Source: OLB6 sp964493635
GTDB taxonomy: Bacteria; Bacteroidota; Ignavibacteria; Kapaibacteriales; Kapaibacteriaceae
Reading direction: 5' to 3'
DNA: 45,448 nt
Assembly: GCA_964493635.1 (NCBI GenBank)
Contig: CAZBOW010000016.1
Location: 1 to 45,448, forward strand
Every line of letters begins with the position of its first letter. Position 1 is the first letter of the stretch. The position numbers were made by a program, and so were the translations under genes. Shown here in pieces: positions 26,013 through 33,640 of the stretch. A model generated the notes under the pieces. That model worked only from the letters and a program-made list of their open reading frames with translations. It was not told where the DNA came from and did not search any database.

Positions 26013-28073
26013 TTAGCGCGTAACCACAACCGTCAGTACGGCCGATTCGGTACCCGTCGTAGCAACGATCGAGTATGTACCGCTCACAAGCTCAGCAGCT
26101 GTCAGCTCGACCATTTCAACACCACTTGGCGTACCGTTGAACAAGGTAGCAACGGCGCGACCCGAAGCATCGATCAGCGATACGGTGGTTGGTTGCGTAC
26201 CGCGCAGCTCGATCGCCGTGCGGTCAATCACAGGGTTCTGACCTACCAGGCGCAGTGCAACGGCACCGGTTTGGCTTGCAGCCTCTGTTTCAACACTCGT
26301 AACAACCGATACACCACGCAGTGTGACGGACTTCGTGCCGGCATTCGATGCGATCTCGAGAGCGGCCGTGTGCGAAGCTGCACGCGTTGGCATGAAGTCA
26401 ACCGAGATCTGGTGCGTAGCGTTTGGTGCAACCTTGATGGTTTGACCAGCTACCGGACGGCCACCAGCAATGTCGAAGTAGGCCGCATCAGCACCGCCGC
26501 CAAGTTCTACACCGGTGATCTCGAGTTCAGCACTGCCAGTATTCGTAACGGTGATCGACAGAGTCTTCGTTGCGCCAACGTCTACCGTACCGAAGTTCAG
26601 GTCGTTGGTGTTCGTTGTGATGGCTGGGGCATTGCCGCCGCCATCGCCGAGCAGCCAGTCGAGTGACTTCTGAGCATACTGCGTGCGCAGTGCTTCGCTG
26701 GAGATTGCCTCCATGCCAAGCGAGCCGTAGATGATCTTACCACCGGTGGACGTTTGTGCACGTACCAGACCGATATTACCCGCTGTGTTGTCGTAGTACA
26801 CGGCCGACGACGATGGCGATCCGTTGGTAAGGCGGATGACGTCCGTACCTACGGTGTAGAATGGCCACGCCTGCGAATACTGGTTTGCCGTAAACGACAT
26901 ACCATCACCGATAGGATCACCATTGGTACCCTTCACTTGGAAGGTATTGACCGCCGTGATCTGACCGTTCGCATTGGTCGTCACACGGAATGGGAACGAA
27001 CCCAATTCAATTCCGAGAACGTTGCGGTAGAAGGCACGGCTTGCGTCGAAGGCAGCGTTGGTTGCATACCGGTCGAAGGCAGCATACATGTTGGCCTGAC
27101 CAACCACCCATACGCCCTTACCAGCCGTCAGCATCGCCTGGACATCCGTCAGTGCCGAACCACGGAAATTCGTCCACGAGTCAGCAAATGCGATCACGGC
27201 AGCGTCGAAGTCCTTCATGGGGTAGGCTGCGAGGAACTGCGTGGCATACGGCATGTAGACCACGTCCTTGCCATAGGTGGAATTGATGTTTGCTACGGCC
27301 GTAACAGCCGACAGGTTGGCATCACCCAAACCGTAGTAGTTGGCTACGCGTGCTCCGTTTACCAGGTAATAGACCGTAGGAACCGATGCACCCAGGCCGT
27401 CCGACGAAGCCATCGATGCTTCAATGGCCGTCAGCACCGAGCGATCGGCAGCACCCGTAACCTCCAAGGAGGTGGTGATTGTTTGACCAGCAGGTACCGT
27501 TACCGACGATGGCGTGATGACCGCCGCCATACCGGAGTTCTGGATGGCCTCAAGGTTGGTGATCGTGAAATCAACCGTTACGGCTTCCGAGCCAGTGTTA
27601 TTCAGCGAGATCTCCTGCGTTGCCTTGGCACCGCGGTCGACGCGCTGATAGATATCGTTGATCGAAGCGACCACACTACTTCCCTTCAGGTAGCTGAAGG
27701 CGGCTGGATCGTTCTTCACGCCGGTAAAGCCGGCNNNNNNNNNNNNNNNNNNNNNNNNNNNNNNNNNNNNNNNNNNNNNNNNNNNNNNNNNNNNNNNNNN
27801 NNNNNNNNNNNNNNNNNNNNNNNNNNNNNNNNNNGGATCCCCGGCAACAGGAATGGGAACGTGGATCTTGATCACCAGCTGGCGCTTGGATAGATCAGCA
27901 ACGGCATTGACTTCCGGCGTTGCAGCAGCGCACGGAGGACAGGTGGCGCTCGTAAACTCTTCCATGACCTTCCAACGCGGATACTTTCCGGTGGTTTGAG
28001 CCTGTGCTCCAACCACGAGAATCATGGCTAGCGCACCAAACAGCATGGTACGCACGATGGATCGACTGTGCAT
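26013..28073 (-). CDS. Omp28-like thioredoxin-fold protein with T9SS sorting domain (contains assembly gap)
   Basis: An exported protein interrupted by a 100-N gap (27735-27834), so its true length is unknown (about 650 residues or more). The signal peptide ends in VVGAQAQ. A thioredoxin-like segment with TCPPC (C45, C48) follows, as in Omp28/Omp28-like Bacteroidota proteins. The middle is a beta-rich region with ANINSTYGKDVVYMPYATQ. A choice-of-anchor-D-like domain follows (LNFGTVDVGATKTLSITVTN). The end (NPVIDRTAIELRG, GTYSIVATTG, VLTVVVTR) resembles a T9SS type A sorting domain. The protein is thus probably delivered across the outer membrane. The start ATG has GGGAG nine bases upstream. 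Redox activity is possible but unproven. Confidence 0.78.
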   Translation of the reverse strand: MHSRSIVRTMLFGALAMILVVGAQAQTTGKYPRWKVMEEFTSATCPPCAAATPEVNAVADLSKRQLVIKIHVPIPVAGDXXXXXXXXXXXXXXXXXXXXXXXXXXXXXXXXXXAGFTGVKNDPAAFSYLKGSSVVASINDIYQRVDRGAKATQEISLNNTGSEAVTVDFTITNLEAIQNSGMAAVITPSSVTVPAGQTITTSLEVTGAADRSVLTAIEASMASSDGLGASVPTVYYLVNGARVANYYGLGDANLSAVTAVANINSTYGKDVVYMPYATQFLAAYPMKDFDAAVIAFADSWTNFRGSALTDVQAMLTAGKGVWVVGQANMYAAFDRYATNAAFDASRAFYRNVLGIELGSFPFRVTTNANGQITAVNTFQVKGTNGDPIGDGMSFTANQYSQAWPFYTVGTDVIRLTNGSPSSSAVYYDNTAGNIGLVRAQTSTGGKIIYGSLGMEAISSEALRTQYAQKSLDWLLGDGGGNAPAITTNTNDLNFGTVDVGATKTLSITVTNTGSAELEITGVELGGGADAAYFDIAGGRPVAGQTIKVAPNATHQISVDFMPTRAASHTAALEIASNAGTKSVTLRGVSVVTSVETEAASQTGAVALRLVGQNPVIDRTAIELRGTQPTTVSLIDASGRAVATLFNGTPSGVEMVELTAAELVSGTYSIVATTGTESAVLTVVVTR
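27735..27834. other. assembly gap, 100 N
   Basis: Exactly 100 N, inside the Omp28-like gene. The real size is unknown. Both flanks read in the same frame, so the gene is probably intact. Confidence 0.98.
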
Positions 28074-28189
28074 GAACGATACTCCCAAGTGAAACAGGTT
28101 AAAAGTTGTTGTACGACAGCCAGGTAACCGAAATGTTACGAGTTTCCAATATAGAGGATTGTCAACTTGATTCCACACTTTTTCCCTGC

Positions 28190-28206
28190 GTGAGGCACCG
28201 CCTCAC
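28190..28206. terminator. short perfect hairpin downstream of yidC
   Basis: GTGAGGC and GCCTCAC form a perfect 7-bp stem with an ACC loop, 13 bp past the yidC stop. No U-run follows on the minus strand, so it is a weak or processing-type candidate for the end of the rpmH-rnpA-yidD-yidC transcript. Confidence 0.35.
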
Positions 28207-28218
28207 AGCAGTTCTCTG

Positions 28219-30048
28219 CTACTTTTTCTTGCGGGACGAGCCCTTACCGCCCTGTTGCTGCGGACGACCAGGTACGGCACGACCTTGAGCCTCGGCCAAT
28301 TGCTGTGCCTCCCGCATCCGCTTCTGCAGCCACCCTTCCTTCTTGGGTTGCGCTTTCAGATCCGCCAGCGTAAGCTGGCTCTTGCTAAACTTCGTCATCC
28401 ACACCTGTTGACCAATCCCCACAAGGTTGAAGATGAAGTAATACAGGTTCAACCCTGCCGGCAGCGTCGAAAACATGAGCGTCAGCAGAACGGGCATCAT
28501 ATACACCAGTCCCTTTTGTTTGGGGTCGGTGATCATCTGCTTCTGCTGGATGAAGAGGGTTGCGCCCATGAGCAGGGCAAGACCGGAGAATTTGTCGATG
28601 CCAAACAAGGGAATCTTGAAGCCAAGATCCAGCACAACGTCCGGAACCGACAGGTCCGTGATCCAAACCGGTAAGAAGGCCGACTGTCGCAGCTCGATGT
28701 TCATATTCAACACTGAGTACAGCGCATAGAGAAACGGCATCTGTAGTAACAATGGAAGGCAACCACCGGCAGGGTTTATGCCGTACTCACTGTACAGTCG
28801 CATGGTTTCCTGCTGTTGCCGTTTCATGTCGTCCTTGTACTTCTCGCGCACGTCGTTCAGCAGCGGGGCCACCAGTCGCATCTTCTGAGCCGACTTCATC
28901 TGTGGCACGCTCAACGGATAGAGCAGACCCTTCAACAGGAGGGCAAACAGGATGATCGAGACACCCCAGTTCGGAATGAACTTCTGAATGAACTTCATGG
29001 TTGGCAACATGAAGTACTCACCGATCGGCTTGACGATCCACTTGAAGCCGAAGTTCATCATCTCGGTGAGTCCATACCGTCCCAGCGTGTCGTACTGCAT
29101 AGGCCCGGCGAAAAGGGTCATGTGATGGGTTTGGCGCCCGCCGCGATACGGCAGTCGATACAGCAGTGAGTAGGTTTCTTTCACGCCCTCGTCGGGTAGT
29201 GGGGTCCGCACGCCGTTGTATTGCACCATGCCATCGAAACCGGCTTCGGGAATCATGGCCACAGCGAAATACTTGATGCGTGTTCCCAAGAACTGGATGT
29301 TACCTGTGGCTTTTTCCGAGACCGGTTGATTGAGTTCATCGGCATCAAGCTCGTGGATCTCGCCTCCATAGGAGGCAATGGCTGTGGCGTTGTCCGACTC
29401 GGCCACTGAGTTCAACTCTTGGTAGCGAATACCGTGCGCCCACTCCAACTGGATGAATCGGTTGGTCGCCGGGATCTCGTCTTCCATCCCATCCAGCGTG
29501 ATGGAGGTGGCAACGGCATACTGTGATCCATGGAACGTGTAGGTACGTTCGATCACACCACCGGAATCGGTGACGGCCCGCCCGACCACGACCAAACTAT
29601 CAGAGCCCCCTACCGACAGATCGGACTCCGACACCAACCAGGTAAATGGAATGTCCTCTGCCGACACCTTCGAGCCGTTCTTCGAGCGGAAAGAAAAGCC
29701 ATACTCATGGACATCACGCTCGACAAGATCGACATACGCATCCGGAAACTCGTCCTTGCACCATGGCTGATACTTGCGCAGTACGTACGACGTGATCGTT
29801 GCCCCTTTCGAACTCAGCTGCACCTTGAGGTTGTCCGTCGTTACCGTGATGGTGCGGTCAGGTGCCGGCTGAAATCCTACAGCAGGTGCCGCCGGAGCTG
29901 TAGCACTGGTGCTGGAATCCACCCGCTCCTTCTTCTGTGCCGACTGCTGTGGTGTGACGTCGCGAACCGACATCGTACTCTGAAAAAAAATCCACACACT
30001 CACAACGAGTGCGATCAGGGTAATACCAATCAGGGAGCTACGATCCAT
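28219..30048 (-). CDS. yidC: membrane protein insertase YidC
   Basis: A 609-residue inner-membrane insertase. Residues 5-23 form the first membrane helix (LIGITLIALVVSVWIFF), followed by a low-complexity linker and the large periplasmic beta-sandwich (about 65-340). The conserved Oxa1 core starts near 365 with FIPNWGVSIILFALLLKGLLYPLS; the groove and C1 region (QMKSAQKMRLVAPLLNDVREKY) and GGCLPLLLQMPFLYALYSVL follow. The C-terminal tail is basic (KGSSRKKK), as expected for ribosome contact. Its ATG overlaps the yidD stop as TAATG (30046-30050). Confidence 0.96.
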   Translation of the reverse strand: MDRSSLIGITLIALVVSVWIFFQSTMSVRDVTPQQSAQKKERVDSSTSATAPAAPAVGFQPAPDRTITVTTDNLKVQLSSKGATITSYVLRKYQPWCKDEFPDAYVDLVERDVHEYGFSFRSKNGSKVSAEDIPFTWLVSESDLSVGGSDSLVVVGRAVTDSGGVIERTYTFHGSQYAVATSITLDGMEDEIPATNRFIQLEWAHGIRYQELNSVAESDNATAIASYGGEIHELDADELNQPVSEKATGNIQFLGTRIKYFAVAMIPEAGFDGMVQYNGVRTPLPDEGVKETYSLLYRLPYRGGRQTHHMTLFAGPMQYDTLGRYGLTEMMNFGFKWIVKPIGEYFMLPTMKFIQKFIPNWGVSIILFALLLKGLLYPLSVPQMKSAQKMRLVAPLLNDVREKYKDDMKRQQQETMRLYSEYGINPAGGCLPLLLQMPFLYALYSVLNMNIELRQSAFLPVWITDLSVPDVVLDLGFKIPLFGIDKFSGLALLMGATLFIQQKQMITDPKQKGLVYMMPVLLTLMFSTLPAGLNLYYFIFNLVGIGQQVWMTKFSKSQLTLADLKAQPKKEGWLQKRMREAQQLAEAQGRAVPGRPQQQGGKGSSRKKK

Positions 30049-30299
30049 TATTGTTGGGTCTCGTGATGATCAGAATGGATAGGTACAGGGTCGTATCCCC
30101 CCGGATGGAAGGGATGACACTTTGCAATACGTTTGATGCCCAGTAGTACGCCGCGAAGGGCCCCATAATGACGCACAGCTTCGAGGGTATACTGGGAACA
30201 GGTTGGCTGGAATCGACAGGAATTCGGCAATAGCGGCGAGAGCAGTACCTGGTAGGCACGAATCAGTCTCAGCACGATCCACCGAGCAGGCGTCGTCAT
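30048..30299 (-). CDS. yidD: membrane protein insertion efficiency factor YidD
   Basis: An 83-residue protein that aids membrane insertion, encoded as usual between rnpA and yidC. IRAYQVLLSPLLPNSCRFQPTCSQYTLEAVRHYG carries the conserved cysteines, and CHPFHPGGYDPVP is the family end signature. The start ATG at 30299 overlaps the rnpA stop by ATGA; a longer upstream frame would run inside rnpA and is not needed. The stop TAA overlaps the yidC ATG. Confidence 0.93.
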   Translation of the reverse strand: MTTPARWIVLRLIRAYQVLLSPLLPNSCRFQPTCSQYTLEAVRHYGALRGVLLGIKRIAKCHPFHPGGYDPVPIHSDHHETQQ

Positions 30300-30685
30300 G
30301 ATGGCTGAGAAAACTGGTGGACGGCCTTGCGGAGCGCAGCGTCGAGATGGCGCTGCACGTGCGATTGTCGCAGAAGGGCAGGATGGGAGGGGGCTGAACG
30401 CCAGAGGCACACCATGGTATCGATCTTCAGTGCTCGTAGATCCTCCTCGTGGACATGCACGGCAACGTGTGCTGCCTGTCGGAGCAGCCGGCGTACCCGA
30501 CTCCGGACCACAGCGCGCCGTGCCGTTCGTTTGCCGATCGTAACACCAAGAGAAATCTCGGTAACCGGATCGGAGGACCCACGCTGCAGCAGGACAATCG
30601 TGAGCGGACCAGATTGCGATCGCTGTCCACGACGTAGTACCGCGTCGAAGGAGCGAAAGCCCTTGAGCGGCCGCACTACAATCAT
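30296..30685 (-). CDS. rnpA: ribonuclease P protein component
   Basis: A 129-residue basic protein that binds the RNA subunit of RNase P in tRNA 5'-end maturation. The RNR signature is RRAVVRSRVRRLLR (about 55-68), preceded by SLGVTIGKRTAR. The N-terminus LKGFRSFDAVLRRGQR is typical. It starts 10 bp after rpmH and overlaps yidD by four bases. The M1-like RNA gene is not in this window. Confidence 0.92.
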   Translation of the reverse strand: MIVVRPLKGFRSFDAVLRRGQRSQSGPLTIVLLQRGSSDPVTEISLGVTIGKRTARRAVVRSRVRRLLRQAAHVAVHVHEEDLRALKIDTMVCLWRSAPSHPALLRQSHVQRHLDAALRKAVHQFSQPS

Positions 30686-30695
30686 GGTAAACGGA

Positions 30696-30842
30696 CTATC
30701 GGGCTGTACCCACTGCCAAACGGTGACGTCCCTTCGCTCGGCGACGATTTAGTACACGGCGGCCATTCTTCGTAGCCATGCGTGCACGAAAGCCGTGCGT
30801 GCGGACGCGGCGGCGGCGACTTGGTTGGTAAGTGCGTTTCAT
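30696..30842 (-). CDS. rpmH: 50S ribosomal protein L34
   Basis: A 48-residue ribosomal protein. The translation begins MKRTYQPSRRRRVRTHGFRA and continues RMATKNGRRVLNRRRAKGRHRLAV, a clear L34 sequence with a few extra C-terminal residues (GTAR). It is small and easily missed by length-filtered gene finding. It heads the rpmH-rnpA-yidD-yidC cluster, with a TAnnTTTG promoter element 53 bp upstream. dnaA, often upstream of rpmH, is not here. Confidence 0.97.
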   Translation of the reverse strand: MKRTYQPSRRRRVRTHGFRARMATKNGRRVLNRRRAKGRHRLAVGTAR

Positions 30843-30894
30843 GTTCTCAGTACCTTACAATACGGCAGGTTCAATGTGCTGATCAGCAGAATCA

Positions 30895-30902
30895 CAAAGA
30901 TA
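30895..30902 (-). promoter_or_regulatory. -7 promoter element of rpmH (TATCTTTG)
   Basis: On the minus strand TATCTTTG is an exact TAnnTTTG match in the 117-bp region before rpmH, 53 bp from its ATG. It is a plausible promoter for the whole L34-RnpA-YidD-YidC transcript. No DnaA box was seen in this region. Confidence 0.55.
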
Positions 30903-30959
30903 GGAAGATCCGTGGTATTCCGCTACGTCGTCGTACAATCCTGATCAGTTTACGGCCGA

Positions 30960-31268
30960 TCAATTCACGTTGGTAACGCCCGGCGGAAAGGCAGGCATGT
31001 TGGCATCAACCTTAATCTCGCCGAACTGCTGCTCGTACTTTCCAATGTTATCTGCCAAGGCATGCATCAGCAGTTTTGCGTGCTGGGGCGTCATCACGAC
31101 CCGTGCATGCACGCGGGCCTTTGGTACGCCTGGCAGCACCCGTGTGAAGTCTACAACGAACTCCGCTGGTGAGTGCGAGATGATGGCAAGGTTCGAGTAG
31201 ATACCCTCGGCTTCTTTTTCGCCGAGTTCAATGGTCATTTGCTGTGGTTGTTGCTGGTCGTCGGCCAT
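30960..31268 (-). CDS. DUF3467 family protein
   Basis: A 102-residue soluble protein of the uncharacterised DUF3467 family, common in Bacteroidota. The core reads AEGIYSNLAIISHSPAEFVVDFTRVLPGVPKARVHARVVMTPQHAKLLMHALADNIGKYE; it has no catalytic motif or membrane segment. The N-terminus is Gln-rich (MADDQQQPQQM). It follows the TPR gene by 59 bp on the same strand and lies upstream of rpmH, but the promoter element before rpmH suggests separate transcripts. Its function is unknown. Confidence 0.8.
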   Translation of the reverse strand: MADDQQQPQQMTIELGEKEAEGIYSNLAIISHSPAEFVVDFTRVLPGVPKARVHARVVMTPQHAKLLMHALADNIGKYEQQFGEIKVDANMPAFPPGVTNVN

Positions 31269-31327
31269 GGGGACTCTTTTCTTTGGGATATCCGTGGTGT
31301 AAAATGGTCGCTCGTCGTGTTCCTACG

Positions 31328-32821
31328 CTAGCGCCCTGCCTTCTTAGCGGCTTCTTTCATCTTCTCGATCATCTTGTTCCTACCGTACAACCCCTCCATG
31401 ATGCGCCAGTACTGGGGGTTGTTTTCGTACTTCACACTCAAGGCCTCGAGCTCCATAATGAGTGCCCGGACCTTGTTCTTCTCCTGCAGAACTTCGTAGG
31501 TATTGGCTAGCTGTTCCAACACAACGATGTCGGCAGCGTACTTCCCATCCTTGCGCAGCTGTTCAAAGTAGCCGGCTGCGGTGCGTAGATCGGCGATGTA
31601 GGCTTGATTGATCTGGTAGTTCTGGTCGGCATCGAGTTTCTTGAGCTCCGCCAGCTGCTTTTCTCCCGCCATGTTCTTGTAGGAGGCTGCCAGGTTGTAC
31701 AACGCCGTGGTATTGGACGGCTCTGTTTCCAAGACCGTCTTGTACTCGGAGATTGCCTCGGCAGGGCGCCCCACGTTCGACAACAGGGATGCATACTGCA
31801 GGCGGTAGTTCATCACCGACGGATTGGCAGCCATCAGTTTGCGAATCTCGGCAAGGGCTTCGTCCGTCTTTCCGAGATCTTGAAGCAGTTGCGTGCGCAG
31901 AGGCACCACTTCCTGATCGGTTGGCCGGATCTTGACGACGGTGCTGGCATAGAGAAGGGACGCCTCTTTGTTGCCTCGCTGATACTCGATGAAGGCCAGA
32001 GCCTTGAGTGGATTTACCTGCACGGCACGTGTGCGCCATTTCTCAGCCGACGACAATCCCGCCTCTGGCTGCACCGTCCAGCCCTCAACGAGGGTATCGG
32101 ACTGCCCTGCCTCCAGTGCGCTGAACAGATATACCGCCTGAGCACCGTCGAAACGGTCCTTGAAGAGCAGTGTTCCGTCGCTCAGACTGTCGACCTTTGA
32201 TTCAGCTGGCGTACCAAGGCTCGCACAGGCCTGTCCCCGAGTACTGCCCAGCGTGAGATTCTTGCTGATCGCCAACTCAAAGCCAGCCTTCTCGTAGCTG
32301 TACCATGCCCGGTACGTTTCTACCGCTCGCGTCGTGTCGCCCTGCATCTCATGAATCATGCCCAGCAACCCGTATGGATCGGTGAACATGGGTTTCAGCG
32401 TAATGGCCTGCTGCAGGCTGGTTTTGGAGGCGACCAGATCGCTATCAGCCTTCGATGACACGTAGGCGTTGTACGATTGAATCCCTCCGTTGTAGGCTCC
32501 AACCCACGCATTGAACAGCTTGATGGACAGATCCTCGCGCTGTGCCGGGGTGATGTCCGAGCATGTGAGCGCTTGTTGGTAGGTCGCAACCATGGAATCC
32601 ACGTTTCCTGTCAACGCATAGACGTCACCCAGCATGATCCGTGCTTCGCAGTTACCGGGTTGAGCTGTCAGCGCCTCTTGGAGTTGGACCTTTGCTTTAT
32701 CGTAGTCGCGTGTCTGCATCGCGCGCTTTGCCGTGGCAACACCGGACGACGCGCACTGGAATCCCTGCATGAGCACTGCTGCAATTGCAAGGCCGATGAA
32801 AAGTGGTAGGGGGCGATTCAC
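31328..32821 (-). CDS. tetratricopeptide-repeat protein, exported
   Basis: A protein of about 497 residues with an N-terminal hydrophobic segment ending near MQGFQCASS (possible lipoprotein Cys, but not a perfect lipobox). TPR-like helical pairs follow: YDKAKVQLQEALTAQPGNCEARIMLGDVYA, EASLLYASTVVKIRPTDQEV, and AISEYKTVLETEPSNTTALYNLA. The C-terminus is lysine-rich. It likely scaffolds protein interactions at the periplasmic side of a membrane; partners are unknown. The start GTG at 32821 was chosen because a good promoter (TTTG and TACCTTTG) lies 45-75 bp upstream; no Shine-Dalgarno is visible. Longer upstream frames would overlap the neighbouring gene. Confidence 0.75.
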   Translation of the reverse strand: MNRPLPLFIGLAIAAVLMQGFQCASSGVATAKRAMQTRDYDKAKVQLQEALTAQPGNCEARIMLGDVYALTGNVDSMVATYQQALTCSDITPAQREDLSIKLFNAWVGAYNGGIQSYNAYVSSKADSDLVASKTSLQQAITLKPMFTDPYGLLGMIHEMQGDTTRAVETYRAWYSYEKAGFELAISKNLTLGSTRGQACASLGTPAESKVDSLSDGTLLFKDRFDGAQAVYLFSALEAGQSDTLVEGWTVQPEAGLSSAEKWRTRAVQVNPLKALAFIEYQRGNKEASLLYASTVVKIRPTDQEVVPLRTQLLQDLGKTDEALAEIRKLMAANPSVMNYRLQYASLLSNVGRPAEAISEYKTVLETEPSNTTALYNLAASYKNMAGEKQLAELKKLDADQNYQINQAYIADLRTAAGYFEQLRKDGKYAADIVVLEQLANTYEVLQEKNKVRALIMELEALSVKYENNPQYWRIMEGLYGRNKMIEKMKEAAKKAGR

Positions 32822-32865
32822 TGTGGTATCCGAGTTGATGTGTGGAGACAGCTTGAGGAGGGGCA

Positions 32866-32898
32866 CAAAGGTACCGACTAGTTGCCGGGATAGGCAAA
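32866..32898 (-). promoter_or_regulatory. Bacteroidota-type promoter of the TPR gene (TTTG-N21-TACCTTTG)
   Basis: On the minus strand TTTG (32898-32895) is followed after 21 bp by TACCTTTG (32873-32866), matching both -33 and -7 consensus elements and their usual spacing. The -33 lies inside the end of the LolA-like gene. This is the most complete promoter match in the window. Confidence 0.6.
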
Positions 32899-33591
32899 CA
32901 GCGCATCGGGAATGTCGATGTTCACTTCCACCGATTCCCGTTTCATCGACATGACCGACTGACCGTCCATCTCCATATCCATCTGCATTGGATACTGAAC
33001 TCCACCGATGTCCTTGTAGTTGGACAGGTACATGTCCATTTCCGCTTCCTGCCCCATCATCGACATGGTCATGGTACGCTTCACCTCCAACCACGTGATC
33101 GCATCAATGTACACCATGTGCGACTCGTTATTGACATTGGTGACCTTGATCACATGGGCCGTCATGCCATCGATATCCTCGGCACCAACGTAGGTCAAGG
33201 TGAGGCCTTGATCGGCTGGGTCGATGAGTTCACCCCAGATATTGGCTTGCGATGCCGCCTGATTGGCTTCGGCCTCGCCACCAAGTTGTGGCGATCCACC
33301 GGACATGGGGTTGGTTCCCCACGCCTGCACGCCATCGTAGGCCTGAACAATCTCCATACCCTGTACGGACATGTCCATGCGCATCTTGGTGTTGTTTTTG
33401 AAGTACTGGGTGAAGGTCAGTTCACCACCCATGGTCTCCATGGTTCCCACCACCTTCATCGACCGAATCTTTGTGATCGTTTCGCGACCGCCGCGAGCGG
33501 CGATGTGGTTGGCAAGGATCTCGTCCAGCGTAATCGCCGAAGACGTTGCCGTGGCCAAGAGGGCAACAAGCACAACAATAAGGTGTTTCAT
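32878..33591 (-). CDS. LolA-like outer-membrane lipoprotein-sorting family protein, Met-rich
   Basis: A 237-residue exported protein with a signal peptide ending near TSSA. The sequence ARGGRETITKIRSMKVVGTM followed by successive beta strands (GGVQYPMQMDMEMDGQSVMSM) resembles the LolA/LolB-like half-barrel family common in Bacteroidota. Its cargo is unknown. It is unusually rich in methionine: 23 of 237 residues, 12 of them within about 50 residues near the C-terminus. The start is the first ATG, with a divergent hydrolase gene upstream. Confidence 0.7.
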   Translation of the reverse strand: MKHLIVVLVALLATATSSAITLDEILANHIAARGGRETITKIRSMKVVGTMETMGGELTFTQYFKNNTKMRMDMSVQGMEIVQAYDGVQAWGTNPMSGGSPQLGGEAEANQAASQANIWGELIDPADQGLTLTYVGAEDIDGMTAHVIKVTNVNNESHMVYIDAITWLEVKRTMTMSMMGQEAEMDMYLSNYKDIGGVQYPMQMDMEMDGQSVMSMKRESVEVNIDIPDALFAYPGN

Positions 33592-33620
33592 AACAGCCGG
33601 TCCTAAATGAGTCGAAGGAG

Positions 33621-33640
33621 TTTACTGATGTTTACTGATG
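33621..33640. repeat. 10-bp tandem duplication at the hydrolase start
   Basis: tttactgatg occurs twice in a row. Each copy ends in an ATG, and because the unit is 10 bp the two ATGs are in different frames. An AAGGAG ribosome-binding site lies just before the first copy. Confidence 0.85.

Noticed and set aside
26754..27893. A plus-strand open frame of 379 codons crossing the first gap.
   Set aside because: It is opposite the Omp28-like gene, which has a signal peptide and recognisable domains, and it runs through N.
28146..28174. TATATTGG and a nearby TTGACA as a promoter for the Omp28-like gene.
   Set aside because: The two elements are only six bases apart, and TATATTGG has a mismatch at a key base, so the match is not convincing.
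30843..30959. Possible replication origin next to rpmH.
   Set aside because: No DnaA-box-like nonamers or AT-rich unwinding region were seen, and dnaA is absent.
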